DNA of 64,000 nt from Plastoroseomonas hellenica (GTDB lineage: Bacteria > Pseudomonadota > Alphaproteobacteria > Acetobacterales > Acetobacteraceae), in the NCBI RefSeq assembly GCF_018129085.1, contig NZ_JAAGBB010000012.1, positions 62,001 through 126,000 on the forward strand, written 5' to 3'. Of the stretch, positions 1 through 8,305 are shown in pieces. The first letter of the stretch is position 1; each line of letters begins with the position of its first letter. Both the position numbers and the translations under genes were made by a program. The notes below the pieces were generated by a model. That model made no database searches and was not told the DNA's origin. It saw only the letters and a list, made by a program, of their open reading frames with translations.

Positions 1-757
1 CGAGGGTCGCCCAGATGAGCTGGGTGTAGGACATCGGCGCCAGCAGGCTGGCCGGCGCCCGCGCATAGGCCAGCACCAGCAGCCCATGCCCGACGCCGCC
101 GAGTACGCCGAGCAGCACCAGCGCGCCCCAGGCACTGCCGCTCGGCCAGACCCAGACGAAGGGCTGCGCCAGCGAGATCACCAGCGAAGCGGCGAAGGAG
201 GTGTGCAGGATGGTGGTGCGCGGATCGTCCACCGTCGCCAGCCGCCGGGTCAGGATCTGATAGAAGGCGAAGAGCAGCGCGGTGCCGAGCGGCAGCACCG
301 TCGCCCAGTGCGGCGCCTCACCCCCCAAGAGGAAGGGCGGCCGCAGCACCGCGACCACCCCGCAGATCCCGATGCCGACGCCGAGCCAGCGGCGCCAGCC
401 CACCTTTTCCTGCAGCAGCAGCGCCGCCAGCGCCACCGTCAGCACCGGCGACGCGAAGCCGACCGCCGTCGCATCGGCGAGCGGGATATGCGCGAGGGCG
501 GTCGAGAACAGCAGATTGCAGCCGCAGAGCAGCAGGCTGCGCAGCGTCTGCAGCCAGGGCGCCCGCGACCGCCAGGGCAGGCTGCCGGTGACCACGCGCA
601 GCGCGATCGCGACAATGACAAAGCTGAAGACAAAGCGCGCCCACATGAGCTGTGGCACGGCGAAATGCGCGGTCATCAGCTTGACCGTCGTATCCATCAC
701 GACGAAGACGGCCAGCGCCGCCAGTTGCAGACCGATCCCGGCAAGTGCGCTGTTCAT
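1..757 (-). CDS. EamA/DMT-family transporter, 3' end cut by the window edge
   Basis: Reading leftwards from an ATG at 755-757, the frame stays open to the window edge: about 252 codons without a stop. The product is almost wholly hydrophobic and starts MNSALAGIGLQLAALAVFVV. It shows the repeated helix pattern of drug/metabolite transporters, including an early MDTTVKLMTAHF segment and a later ILTRRLATVDDPRTT loop typical of EamA proteins. It is a probable inner-membrane exporter of a small metabolite; the substrate cannot be told. The family is usually about 290-300 residues, so some 40 C-terminal residues lie outside. Family is well supported by the pattern, function only generally. Confidence 0.8.
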   Translation of the reverse strand, partial: MNSALAGIGLQLAALAVFVVMDTTVKLMTAHFAVPQLMWARFVFSFVIVAIALRVVTGSLPWRSRAPWLQTLRSLLLCGCNLLFSTALAHIPLADATAVGFASPVLTVALAALLLQEKVGWRRWLGVGIGICGVVAVLRPPFLLGGEAPHWATVLPLGTALLFAFYQILTRRLATVDDPRTTILHTSFAASLVISLAQPFVWVWPSGSAWGALVLLGVLGGVGHGLLVLAYARAPASLLAPMSYTQLIWATL

Positions 758-789
758 GCCCGGTCAGCATCGCCCGGACGCGGAGGGCG

Positions 790-1107
790 TCAATCCTCGT
801 CGAGCAGGCCCGCGAGCTTCAAGGCAACGCCCTTCGATCCTTCGACCTTGAGCTTGCCGGTGGCGAAGGCCAGCATCGGGCTCAGCCGTCCTTCCATCAG
901 CTTCGTGAGGTTGCCCTGGTCCATGCGCAGCACGGTGTCGGCCGGCTCCTCCCCATCCACTTCGACGACCGTCGCGACCGCGCCGGTGCCGTCGAGCAGG
1001 AAGGAGAGGTCCGCATCGGCGATGTCGAACCGCACGCGGTAGCCGAGGCCACCGAGCTTCGGCAGCACGGCGCGCACGGCCTCCAGGATGGTCTCTGGGT
1101 CTGTCAT
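790..1107 (-). CDS. SCP2 sterol-binding domain protein
   Basis: A 105-residue stand-alone SCP2-type domain. SCP2 proteins form a hydrophobic tunnel that carries sterols, fatty acids or acyl-CoAs. Visible hallmarks are a central LSFLLDGTG strand, then ADTVLRMDQGNLTKLMEGRL, then MLAFATGKLKVEG, which is the usual order. Length fits a single domain with no signal peptide, so it is cytosolic. It is divergent from the fatty-acid operon starting at 1230, which fits a role in acyl-chain binding; that link is inference from position. Confidence 0.85.
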   Translation of the reverse strand: MTDPETILEAVRAVLPKLGGLGYRVRFDIADADLSFLLDGTGAVATVVEVDGEEPADTVLRMDQGNLTKLMEGRLSPMLAFATGKLKVEGSKGVALKLAGLLDED

Positions 1108-1150
1108 TCAGGCGGTCTCCAGCTTGTGATTGCCGTATAGAGCATATTGT

Positions 1151-1164
1151 TGACGTAAGCGTCA
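1151..1164. promoter_or_regulatory. inverted repeat in the SCP2/fadL-like divergent promoter
   Basis: TGACG-TAAG-CGTCA is a perfect 5-bp inverted repeat in the 122-bp gap between two divergent lipid genes, about 65 bp before the porin start. It is a plausible operator for the MerR-type regulator encoded at 4304 within the same operon. MerR-type regulators of acyl-CoA catabolism often sit in the operons they control. Assignment to this regulator is inference. Confidence 0.4.
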
Positions 1165-1229
1165 CTCCGGCCTTAGGCTCCCGGCATCCGGGCGCAGATC
1201 CGGAACCTTAGAGGGGGATAGAGAAGACC

Positions 1230-2558
1230 ATGATCCACCATCGATGGGCAGGCGCCGGCCTGGCGGCCCTGGCCAGCTTCGTGATCCACGACGCGGCCCA
1301 AGCCTCGGGCTACTTCCTGCGCGAGCAGAGCGCGGTGGGCCAAGGCGCATCCTTCGCCGGCGTCACGGCGCGGGGCGACGACCCCAGCATGATCTTCTTC
1401 AACCCCGCGGCCATGGCCTGGCTGCCGGGCAATCAGTTGGCGATCGTCGGCAGCGGCATCTTCCCCCAGGCCGAGGCCGACCGGATGACCGGCCGGCGCG
1501 CGACGCTCCTCGGTGGCAGCGTCATCAGCGGCGGCCCGGGCGGCGATGCCATATCCGACGCCTTTGTGCCGGCCACCTATGCGACGGTGGCGCTCGGGGA
1601 TCAGTGGCATATCGGCCTCGGCATCACCTCGCCCTTCGGGCTGATCACCAAATACGGCCCCGATTTCGTCGGCCGCTACCATGCGCAGACGACGTCGCTC
1701 CGGACCATCAACATCACGCCCGCGGTGTCCTGGCGCCCGACCGAGACCTTCTCGATCGGCGCGGGCCTACAGATCCAATATGCCGATGCCCGGCTGTCGA
1801 GCGCCGTCGATTTCGGCGGCGTCCTCGCCGGCCGTGGCGCTGCCGTGCTGCCCGGCTCGCGCGACGGCCGCTCGACCCTGACCGGTGACGACACCGCCAT
1901 CGGCTGGCAGATCGGCGCGCAATGGCGGCCGCTGCCGGGCACCATGCTCGGCCTCTCCTTCCGCTCCGCGATCTTCCATGAGCTCGAGGGCGATGCGAAG
2001 TTCGAAGGCGTGCCGGCGCCGCTCGCCACCACCTTCCGCGACACCGGCGGCCGTGCCCGGCTGACCACGCCGGAAAGCTTGGCCTTCGGCGTCACCCAGG
2101 CGATCGGCGACCGCTTCACCCTGCTCGCCGGCGCTGAATGGACCAATTGGTCGCGCTTCCGCACCCTGACGGTGCAGTTCGAGAACGGTCTGCCCAACAA
2201 CGTGACGGAGGAGCGCTGGCGCGACACGGTCTTCCTCTCGATCGGCGGCGAGTACCGGGCGACAGACACGGTGACGCTGCGCGCCGGCTTCGCCTGGGAC
2301 CAGACGCCGGTCCGCGACACGACCCGCACGCCGCGCATCCCCGACTCCAATCGCTACTGGCTCTCGGCCGGGTTGAGCTGGGCGGTGACGCCGTCCATCA
2401 CCGTCTCCGCCGCCTATACTCATATCTTCGGCAGCGCCGCCGATGTCGATCTGGCAGCCGGCGGCCCGACCAGCCCGGACTTCCTGCGCGGCAGCCTCAA
2501 CGGAAGCTACAGCGCCTCCGTCGACATCCTCTCCGCCCAGCTCCGATTCAGCTTCTGA
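1230..2558 (+). CDS. FadL/OmpP1-family outer-membrane fatty-acid porin
   Basis: A 442-residue outer-membrane beta-barrel of the FadL (OmpP1/TodX) family, which takes long-chain fatty acids or other hydrophobic compounds across the outer membrane. The N-terminus has a signal-peptide-like segment ending near QASG. It is followed by GYFLREQSAVGQGASFAG and DDPSMIFFNPAAM, the conserved hatch-domain region. Alternating amphipathic strands follow, and the protein ends LRFSF, with the terminal aromatic residue expected for barrel insertion. It heads a beta-oxidation operon: the acyl-CoA ligase follows after 9 bp. A fatty-acid substrate is inferred from the neighbours; other hydrophobics are possible. 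Confidence 0.92.
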   Translation: MIHHRWAGAGLAALASFVIHDAAQASGYFLREQSAVGQGASFAGVTARGDDPSMIFFNPAAMAWLPGNQLAIVGSGIFPQAEADRMTGRRATLLGGSVISGGPGGDAISDAFVPATYATVALGDQWHIGLGITSPFGLITKYGPDFVGRYHAQTTSLRTINITPAVSWRPTETFSIGAGLQIQYADARLSSAVDFGGVLAGRGAAVLPGSRDGRSTLTGDDTAIGWQIGAQWRPLPGTMLGLSFRSAIFHELEGDAKFEGVPAPLATTFRDTGGRARLTTPESLAFGVTQAIGDRFTLLAGAEWTNWSRFRTLTVQFENGLPNNVTEERWRDTVFLSIGGEYRATDTVTLRAGFAWDQTPVRDTTRTPRIPDSNRYWLSAGLSWAVTPSITVSAAYTHIFGSAADVDLAAGGPTSPDFLRGSLNGSYSASVDILSAQLRFSF

Positions 2559-2567
2559 GGGAGCGCC

Positions 2568-4238
2568 ATGATCCCCCGGGCCTATCCCCCCGACATCGCC
2601 TGGGACATGCCGCTGCCGCGCGAGACGCTGACCGAGGTGCTGGAGGCGACCGTCGCCGCGCATGGCGAGAAACCGGCCCTGGAATTCATGGGCCGGTCCT
2701 GGCGCTACGCCGAGCTCGGCGACATGGTGGCGCGGGTGGCTGCCGGCCTGCGGGCACTCGGCGTGGCACCCGGCGACCGCGTCGGGCTCTGCCTGCCCAA
2801 CACGCATTTCTTCGTCGCCGCCTATTTCGGGGTGCTGAAGGCCGGCGCCGTGGTCGTGAACTTCAGCCCGCTGATGGTCGCCGAGGAGATGGCGGCGCAG
2901 GTCGCCGATTCCGGCACCTCCGTGATGCTCACCCTCGATCTCAAGCCCTTGCTGCCGCGGGTGCTGGAGGTGCTGGACAATGGCGGGCCGCTGAAGCGCG
3001 TGGTGGTCTGCCGCTTCGCCGAAGGCCTGCCGGCGGTCAAGTCGGTCATGTTCCGCCTGGTCCGGCGCGCCTCCATCGCCGCCATACCCCATGATCCGCG
3101 GATCACCGAGTTCGCCGCGCTGCTGAAGGCGGCGCCGATCACCGATCCGCCGATGACGACGCCGGAAGGGCTGGCGGTGCTGCAATATACCGGCGGCACC
3201 ACCGGCCGGCCCAAGGGGGTGATGCTCAGCCACGCGAATCTCTGCGCCAATCTCCGCCAGTTGCAGGCCTGGTGCGCCGAGCCGAGACGCACGCAGGAGC
3301 GGATGCTCGCTGTCATTCCCTTCTTCCATGTCTTCGCGATGACGGTCGCGATGAATCTGGCCATCGCGATCGGCGCCGAGATCGTCATGCAGCCGCGCTA
3401 CGAGAAGAAGCTCGTGCTGGCCGCGTTGCGGCGCCGGCACCCGACCATGCTTCCCGGCGTGCCGACCCTGTTCAAGGCGCTGCTCGACCACGGTGCCACG
3501 CGAGAGGACCTGGCCCAGGTCCGCGCCTGCATTTCCGGCGGCGCGCCGCTGCCGATCGCCCTCAAGCACGAATTCGAAGCGAAATCGGGCGCCGCCCTGG
3601 TCGAAGGCTATGGACTGACCGAAGCCTCTCCCGTCTGTTTCTGCAATCCGCTGCGCGGCGAGAACCGGGAAGGGACCATCGGCCTGCCGCTGCCCTTGGT
3701 GGAGGCCGAGATCCGCAGCCTGGAGGATCCGGCGCGCGCCATGCCGATGGGCGAGCGCGGGGAGCTTTGCGTCCGCGGTCCCAATGTCATGTCGGGCTAC
3801 CGGAACCGGCCGGCCGAGACCGCCGCCACCATGACGCCGGATGGATGGCTCCGCACCGGCGATGTCGGAATCATGGACGCGGACGGCTATGTCGCGCTGG
3901 TGGACCGGATCAAGGACCTGATCCTGGTCTCCGGCTTCAACGTCTATCCGCGGGCGATCGAGGAGGTGCTCTACACCCACCCCGACGTGGCGGCGGCGAC
4001 CGTGGTCGGCATTCCCGATTCCCGCCAGGGCGAGAGCCCGGCCGCCTTCGTGGAGCTGAAGCCGGGTGCCGTGCCGGACGAGGCGGCGCTGCGCGCCTTC
4101 CTCAAGCTGCACCTCTCCGCCATCCAGATGCCGAAGCTGATCGAGTTCCGGGAAGCGCTGCCGCGCACCGCGGTCGGCAAGCTTTCCAAGAAGGAGCTGC
4201 GCGAGGAGATCCGTACGCGTTTGCGTGAAAATGCTTGA
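2568..4238 (+). CDS. long-chain acyl-CoA synthetase (AMP-binding ligase)
   Basis: A 556-residue ANL-superfamily enzyme that activates carboxylic acids to acyl-CoA by way of an acyl-adenylate. The AMP-binding P-loop YTGGTTGRPKG, the YGLTEASP motif, GWLRTGDVG with the hinge DRIKDLILVSGFNVYP, and the C-terminal catalytic lysine region TAVGKLSKKEL are all present and in order. Length is typical of FadD-type ligases. It lies 9 bp after the FadL-like porin and upstream of thiolase, hydratase/dehydrogenase and acyl-CoA dehydrogenase genes, so a fatty acid is the likely substrate. Chain-length preference is not evident. Confidence 0.93.
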   Translation: MIPRAYPPDIAWDMPLPRETLTEVLEATVAAHGEKPALEFMGRSWRYAELGDMVARVAAGLRALGVAPGDRVGLCLPNTHFFVAAYFGVLKAGAVVVNFSPLMVAEEMAAQVADSGTSVMLTLDLKPLLPRVLEVLDNGGPLKRVVVCRFAEGLPAVKSVMFRLVRRASIAAIPHDPRITEFAALLKAAPITDPPMTTPEGLAVLQYTGGTTGRPKGVMLSHANLCANLRQLQAWCAEPRRTQERMLAVIPFFHVFAMTVAMNLAIAIGAEIVMQPRYEKKLVLAALRRRHPTMLPGVPTLFKALLDHGATREDLAQVRACISGGAPLPIALKHEFEAKSGAALVEGYGLTEASPVCFCNPLRGENREGTIGLPLPLVEAEIRSLEDPARAMPMGERGELCVRGPNVMSGYRNRPAETAATMTPDGWLRTGDVGIMDADGYVALVDRIKDLILVSGFNVYPRAIEEVLYTHPDVAAATVVGIPDSRQGESPAAFVELKPGAVPDEAALRAFLKLHLSAIQMPKLIEFREALPRTAVGKLSKKELREEIRTRLRENA

Positions 4239-4303
4239 AACCCAAGGGGTTGCGGCCCGTGCGGGAGCACGCAATCTAGGGGGTCCACCGGACCTGATGC
4301 CCG

Positions 4304-4714
4304 ATGCGCGAACTCTATACCGTCAACCAGCTTGCGGAGGATCTGGGCATCACGCCCCGGACCATCCGCTTCTACGAAGCGAAGGGGCTGATCGCGCCCC
4401 AGCGCGCCGGCACCATGCGTGTCTTCAACCGCCGCGACCGGGCACGGCTGATGATCGTGCTGCGCGGCAAGCGCCTGGGCTTCACCTTGGCCGAGATCCG
4501 CGAATATCTCGACCTCTACGACGCCGACCGCACCAAGCGCGAGCAGATGCGCCTGCTGCTGACCAAGACCCAGGAGCGCATCACGGGCCTGGAGCAGCAG
4601 CGCCGCGACCTGGCGCAGACATTGGCGGAGCTTCGCGCCATCGAGGCGGAGGCAGAGACGGCACTCGCCGCCATTGCCGAAGCCGCGGGCAACCAACACC
4701 GGGTCAAGGGCTGA
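4304..4714 (+). CDS. MerR-family regulator of the fatty-acid operon
   Basis: A 136-residue MerR-type transcription factor. The N-terminal winged helix YTVNQLAEDLGITPRTIRFY and the following EAKGLIAPQRAG are classic. A long coiled-coil dimerisation helix covers about residues 75-125. No cysteine cluster for metal sensing is present, so an organic or acyl-CoA type effector is more likely, as for MerR regulators found in acyl-CoA degradation operons. It sits between the ligase and the thiolase on the same strand. A palindrome at 1151-1164 is its best candidate site. Confidence 0.88.
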   Translation: MRELYTVNQLAEDLGITPRTIRFYEAKGLIAPQRAGTMRVFNRRDRARLMIVLRGKRLGFTLAEIREYLDLYDADRTKREQMRLLLTKTQERITGLEQQRRDLAQTLAELRAIEAEAETALAAIAEAAGNQHRVKG

Positions 4715-4766
4715 CGCGACGTCCTTGGCCGCTCCGCGCCAACGGAGAGCCGAGAAGGGCATTTCC

Positions 4767-5906
4767 ATGACCGATATCGTCATCGCCGCTTATCGCCGTT
4801 CCCCCTTCCACTTCGCCGGCAAGGGCGCCCTGGTAAAGCTGCGCCCGGATGAAATGGCAGCGCAGGTGGTGCGCGCGCTGGTGGCCGAGAGCGGCATCGA
4901 TCCGGACACGATCGAGGATCTGATCCTCGGTTGCGCCTTTCCCGAAGGCGAACAGGGGCTGAATGTGGCGCGGCTGATCGGCTTCCTGGCCGGGCTGCCG
5001 CAGGGGGTCGCGGGCGTCACGGTGAACCGCTTCTGCGGCTCCTCCATGCAATCCGTGCATCAGGCTGCGGGCGCGATCCGCATGGGCGCGGGCGACGCCT
5101 TTCTCTGCGCCGGCGTCGAGAGCATGAGCCGGGTGCCGATGGGCGGCTACAACGTGCTGCCGCATCCCGGCCTCGCCGCCGATTTCCCCCAGGCCTATAT
5201 CGGCATGGGCGAGACCGCGGAGAATGTCGCGCATCGCCACCAGATCCCGCGCGCCGAGCAGGAGGCCTTCGCGGTCGAGAGCCAGCGCAGGGCCGCCGCG
5301 GCCCAGAGCGAGGGCCGGCTGAAAGCGGAGATAGTGCCGGTCACCGTCGGCCGCGAGCAGGTCGCGGAAGATGGCTGCCTGCGTCCCGACACCACCGCCG
5401 AGGGTCTCGCCGGGCTGAAGCCCGCCTTCCGCGCCGAGGGCACCGTGACCGCCGGCACCGCATCGCCGCTGACCGATGGCGCGGCGGTGCTGCTGGTATG
5501 CAGCGATGAGTATGCGAAGCGGCACGGGCTGAAGCCGCTCGCCCGCGTGAAGGCGATCGCGGTTGCCGGCTGCGCGCCGGAGGTGATGGGCATGGGCCCG
5601 GTCGGCGCATCCCGCAAGGCCCTGGCGCGGGCGGGGATCAGCGCCCGCGACCTCGACATCGTGGAGCTGAACGAGGCTTTCGCCAGCCAGGCCATCGCCT
5701 GCATGCGGGAGCTCGGGCTCGACCCGGCGAAGGTGAACATCGATGGCGGTGCCATCGCACTCGGCCATCCGCTGGGCGCGACCGGTGCCCGCATCACCGG
5801 CAAGGCGGCGGCGCTGCTGCAGCGGGAAGGCGGGCGCTATGCGCTGGCGACGCAATGCATCGGCGGCGGCCAGGGCATCGCGACGGTGCTGGAGGCGATG
5901 CAGTGA
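4767..5906 (+). CDS. acetyl-CoA C-acyltransferase (thiolase)
   Basis: A 379-residue thiolase of the FadA type, cleaving 3-ketoacyl-CoA to acetyl-CoA and a shortened acyl-CoA. The nucleophile is Cys90 in VNRFCGSSMQ. The His motif ALGHPLGATGARI and the second catalytic Cys in QCIGGGQG are present near the C-terminus. The ATG at 4767 is preferred over an upstream in-frame ATG at 4674: it gives the standard MTDIVIAAYRRSPF start and has a purine-rich GAGAAGGG just upstream. The stop TGA overlaps the GTG start of the next gene (GTGA, 5903-5906), which indicates translational coupling. Confidence 0.94.
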   Translation: MTDIVIAAYRRSPFHFAGKGALVKLRPDEMAAQVVRALVAESGIDPDTIEDLILGCAFPEGEQGLNVARLIGFLAGLPQGVAGVTVNRFCGSSMQSVHQAAGAIRMGAGDAFLCAGVESMSRVPMGGYNVLPHPGLAADFPQAYIGMGETAENVAHRHQIPRAEQEAFAVESQRRAAAAQSEGRLKAEIVPVTVGREQVAEDGCLRPDTTAEGLAGLKPAFRAEGTVTAGTASPLTDGAAVLLVCSDEYAKRHGLKPLARVKAIAVAGCAPEVMGMGPVGASRKALARAGISARDLDIVELNEAFASQAIACMRELGLDPAKVNIDGGAIALGHPLGATGARITGKAAALLQREGGRYALATQCIGGGQGIATVLEAMQ

Positions 5907-8290
5907 GCGCGTCCGATCGCCAGAGGGCGGAGGGGCCGCAGGCCCCGAGTACCGGCGGCGTGAATCGGCCGCGCCAGACAGATGAGGGCGGCATCAAGAA
6001 AATTGGCGTCGTCGGTGCCGGCGTGATGGGCGCCGGCATCGCCGCGCAGGTCGCCAATGCCGGGTTGCCGGTGGTGCTGCTGGACGTCATCCCCGGCGGC
6101 GCTGCCAAGGCCGTGGAGAAGATGCTGCGCGCCGATCCCGCGCCGTTCATGCACCGCTCCAACGCCCGGCGCGTCACCACCGGCGATCTCGCGACCGACC
6201 TTGCGCTGCTGGGTGACTGCGACTGGATCGTCGAGGCGATCACCGAGAAGCTCGACGCCAAGCGCGACCTCTACGCCAAGCTCGCGCCGGTGCGGAAGCC
6301 GGGCTCGATCCTCTCCTCCAACACCTCGACCATCCCGCTGGTAGCGCTGACCGAAGGCGCCGACTGGGCGGCGGATTTCCTGATCACCCATTTCTTCAAC
6401 CCGCCGCGCTACATGCGCCTGCTGGAGGTCGTCGCCGGGCCACGCACCCGCGCCGATGCGGTCGCCGCAGTGAGCGCCATCGCCGACCAGGCGCTCGGCA
6501 AGACCGTGATCCCCTGCAAGGACCGGCCCGGCTTCATCGCCAACCGCATCGGCGGGCAATGGATGCAAGCGGCGATCAACCACGCCTTTGACTTCGGCCT
6601 CTCGATCGAGGAAGCGGATGCGGTGATGGGTGCGCCGATCGGCGTGCCGAAGACCGGCGTCTTCGGCCTGCTCGACCTCGTCGGCATCGACCTGATGCCG
6701 CATATCGCCGCCAGCATGAAAGCGAGCCTGCCGCCGGAGGACGCCTATGTGCAGGGGCTGCGCGAGCAGCCGCTGATCGCGCGCCTGATCGCGGAAGGCC
6801 GCATTGGCCGCAAGGGGGGCAAGGGCGGCTTCTACACCCGCGTGAAGGCCAGCGACGGCAGCAGCATCAAATACGGCATCGACCTGAAGACGGGCCAGGA
6901 CCGTGTTAGCGAAAAGCCGCTGCTGGAAAGCCTGGAGGCCGGGAGGCGCGACCTCGCCGCGCTGGTCGCGCATCCCGATCGCGGCGGCCGCTACGCGCGC
7001 GCCGTGCTGCTCGACACCCTCTCCTATGCCGCGGCGCTGGTGCCGGAGGTGGCCGACGACATCGCCTCCGTCGATGCCGCGATGCGCCTCGGCTACAACT
7101 GGAAATGGGGCCCCTTCGAGCTGATCGACCGGCTCGGCCCCGCACGCCTCGCTGGCCTGCTGCGCGCAGAGGGCCGCGCGGTGCCGCCGCTGCTGGAACG
7201 CGTCGGCGAAACCCGCTTCTACCGCGAGGAGGGCGGCGCACTGCAAGCCATGGCGACCGACGGCAGCTACCGCCCGGTCGCGCGGCCGGAGGGCGTGCTG
7301 CTGCTCTCCGACGTCAAGCGCCGCAGCAAGCCGCTGACGAAGAACGGTGCCGCAAGCCTTTGGGACATCGGCGACGGCGTCGCCTGCCTCGAGTTCCACA
7401 CCAAGATGAACGCCCTCGACCCCGAGGTGCTGGCCCTGATCGGCAAGGCGATCGCCATGGGGAAGAAGGGCGAATTCCGCGCCCTTGTGATTCACAACGA
7501 GGGTGAGAATTTCTCGGTCGGCGCCAATCTCGGCCTCGCGCTGTTTGCTGCCAACATCGCCGCCTGGGGCGAGATCGAGAGCATGGTCGAATCCGGCCAG
7601 AAGACCTACCGCGCGCTGCGGGAAGCCCCCTTCCCCGTGGTCGGCGCGCCCGCCGGCATGGCGCTCGGCGGCGGCTGCGAGATCCTGCTGCATTGCGACG
7701 CCATCGAGGCGCATGCCGAGACCTATATGGGCCTGGTCGAAGCCGGCGTCGGAGTCATTCCCGGCTGGGGCGGCTGTGCCGCCATGCTGCGGCGCTGGGC
7801 CGAGAACCCGAAGACGCCGAAGGGCCCGATGCCGCCGGTCGCCAAGGCCTTCGAGATGATCTCGACGGCCTATGTCGCCAAATCCGCCTTCGAAGCGCGT
7901 GACTGGATGCTGCTGCGCCCGGCGGACGGCATCACCATGAACCGCGACCGGCTGCTCGCCGCAGCGAAAGCACGTGCGCTTTCCATGGTCGAGGGCTACG
8001 AGCCGCCGAAGCCTGCCGCGCTGCGCCTGCCCGGCGCTTCCGGCCGCGCCGCGCTGATGATGGCTGTGGACAGCGCCGTGGCTCTCGGCCGCACCACACC
8101 GCATGACGTGGTGGTCTGCGGGCACCTCGCCACCACGCTGACCGGCGGCGAGCGCGACCACACGGAGGAGACCAGCGAGGACCAGGTCCGCACGCTGGAG
8201 CGCCAGTCCTTCATGGCGCTGCTGCACACCGAGGCGACGCTGGCCCGCGTCGAGCACATGCTCGACACCGGCCGAGCGCTGCGCAACTGA
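5903..8290 (+). CDS. 3-hydroxyacyl-CoA dehydrogenase/enoyl-CoA hydratase fusion (FadN-type domain order)
   Basis: A 795-residue bifunctional beta-oxidation enzyme. The N-terminal half is the NAD-binding dehydrogenase (KKIGVVGAGVMGAGIAAQVA at about residue 33). The C-terminal part is an enoyl-CoA hydratase with both catalytic glutamates: Glu593 in ALGGGCEILL and Glu613 in GLVEAGVGVIPGWGG, 20 residues apart as in crotonases. This order (dehydrogenase first) is the reverse of E. coli FadB and matches B. subtilis FadN. The GTG at 5903 overlaps the thiolase stop. About 30 low-complexity residues precede the Rossmann fold, so a slightly later start cannot be excluded. Confidence 0.93.
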   Translation: MSASDRQRAEGPQAPSTGGVNRPRQTDEGGIKKIGVVGAGVMGAGIAAQVANAGLPVVLLDVIPGGAAKAVEKMLRADPAPFMHRSNARRVTTGDLATDLALLGDCDWIVEAITEKLDAKRDLYAKLAPVRKPGSILSSNTSTIPLVALTEGADWAADFLITHFFNPPRYMRLLEVVAGPRTRADAVAAVSAIADQALGKTVIPCKDRPGFIANRIGGQWMQAAINHAFDFGLSIEEADAVMGAPIGVPKTGVFGLLDLVGIDLMPHIAASMKASLPPEDAYVQGLREQPLIARLIAEGRIGRKGGKGGFYTRVKASDGSSIKYGIDLKTGQDRVSEKPLLESLEAGRRDLAALVAHPDRGGRYARAVLLDTLSYAAALVPEVADDIASVDAAMRLGYNWKWGPFELIDRLGPARLAGLLRAEGRAVPPLLERVGETRFYREEGGALQAMATDGSYRPVARPEGVLLLSDVKRRSKPLTKNGAASLWDIGDGVACLEFHTKMNALDPEVLALIGKAIAMGKKGEFRALVIHNEGENFSVGANLGLALFAANIAAWGEIESMVESGQKTYRALREAPFPVVGAPAGMALGGGCEILLHCDAIEAHAETYMGLVEAGVGVIPGWGGCAAMLRRWAENPKTPKGPMPPVAKAFEMISTAYVAKSAFEARDWMLLRPADGITMNRDRLLAAAKARALSMVEGYEPPKPAALRLPGASGRAALMMAVDSAVALGRTTPHDVVVCGHLATTLTGGERDHTEETSEDQVRTLERQSFMALLHTEATLARVEHMLDTGRALRN

Positions 8291-8305
8291 GGGAAGGTCG
8301 CCGCC

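Noticed and set aside
1767-4274. 835-codon antisense frame opposite the acyl-CoA ligase
   Set aside because: Shadow of codon bias; composition is His/Arg/Gly/Gln-rich and matches no family.
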